DNA from: CAZLYX01 sp964563885
Lineage (GTDB): Bacteria; Pseudomonadota; Gammaproteobacteria; Burkholderiales; Neisseriaceae
NCBI GenBank assembly: GCA_964563885.1
Contig: CAZLYX010000003.1
Coordinates: forward strand, 8,976 to 72,975
Direction: 5' to 3'
DNA: 64,000 bases
The notes beneath the pieces were generated by a model, which worked only from the letters and a program-made list of their open reading frames with translations, was not told the DNA's origin and did not search any database. A program made the translations under genes and the position numbers. This document shows, one piece after another, positions 63,895 through 64,000 of this stretch (position 1 is its first letter; each line of letters starts with the position of its first letter).

Positions 63895-64000
63895 AATTAG
63901 CCTATACGCCCTCATTTTTAGAGATTAGGGTCGTTTATTAAATAGAATTTGATTATAACCCATATGGATGTAAAAATTGGCTTTAGCGCAAAGCAAACCA

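Overview
The window is a chromosomal segment of a member of the Neisseriaceae. The main evidence is the 12-mer AGGCTACCTGAA, which I count by hand about 50 times on the two strands, often as closely spaced inverted pairs just after genes. It matches the Eikenella dialect (AG-eikDUS) of the Neisseriaceae DNA uptake sequence. Gene content agrees: an RmpM-type OmpA protein, a FimV/TspA protein, a lipoprotein cytochrome c', Zur with a COG0523 GTPase, and the truA-trpF-trpB-trpA-accD neighbourhood. By eye the DNA is AT-rich, unlike GC-rich Eikenella, so I do not name a genus. A few copies follow the Simonsiella-like spelling AGGCTGCCTGAA.

Layout. 1-8763 (minus strand): a partial DUF2868 membrane protein, accD, trpA, glycerate kinase, UPF0210 plus its ACT partner, trpB, trpF, truA. 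8869-16373: fimV, then ispZ/yciB-yciI-bolA and two secreted parvulin isomerases (plus), argG (minus), and a CinA-like protein. 16507-26685: chorismate mutase, psd, a YegP-like protein, the COG0523-zur pair, an SDR, cytochrome c', folE2, a transsulfuration enzyme, an orphan lipoprotein, ubiD, and two tiny related membrane proteins. 27352-34495: ybeY-ybeX, a DUF808 protein, the zinc transporter znuCBA, DUF2288, and a cardiolipin synthase. 35133-46039: a sodium:alanine symporter cut by an assembly gap, apaG-pgpA-thiL, rmpM, cysB, fnr/hemN, proA, htpX. 46145-64000: an exonuclease with a degenerate UvrC-like half, tRNA-Arg and tRNA-Glu, a lipoprotein locus with an 89-base direct repeat and a broken gene, an outer-membrane barrel, gcvP, corA, an ABC transporter, a LysM/BON protein, a SafE-like protein, a secreted His/Arg/Tyr-rich protein, dld, a TSUP permease, and pssA.

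The genes are mostly housekeeping: tryptophan, arginine and proline synthesis, phospholipids (pssA, psd, pgpA, cls), haem, ubiquinone, and thiamine. One clear regulatory circuit is visible: near-identical Zur-box palindromes lie upstream of zur-COG0523 and of znuCBA, with zinc-independent folE2 nearby. A near-consensus FNR site lies between fnr and hemN. No phage, insertion sequence, CRISPR array or rRNA is seen.

There are two runs of 100 N. The first (338-437) is flanked by identical 55-base copies and is almost certainly an unmerged contig overlap; collapsing it restores the DUF2868 frame. The second (35033-35132) is a true gap that removes the end of the symporter gene.
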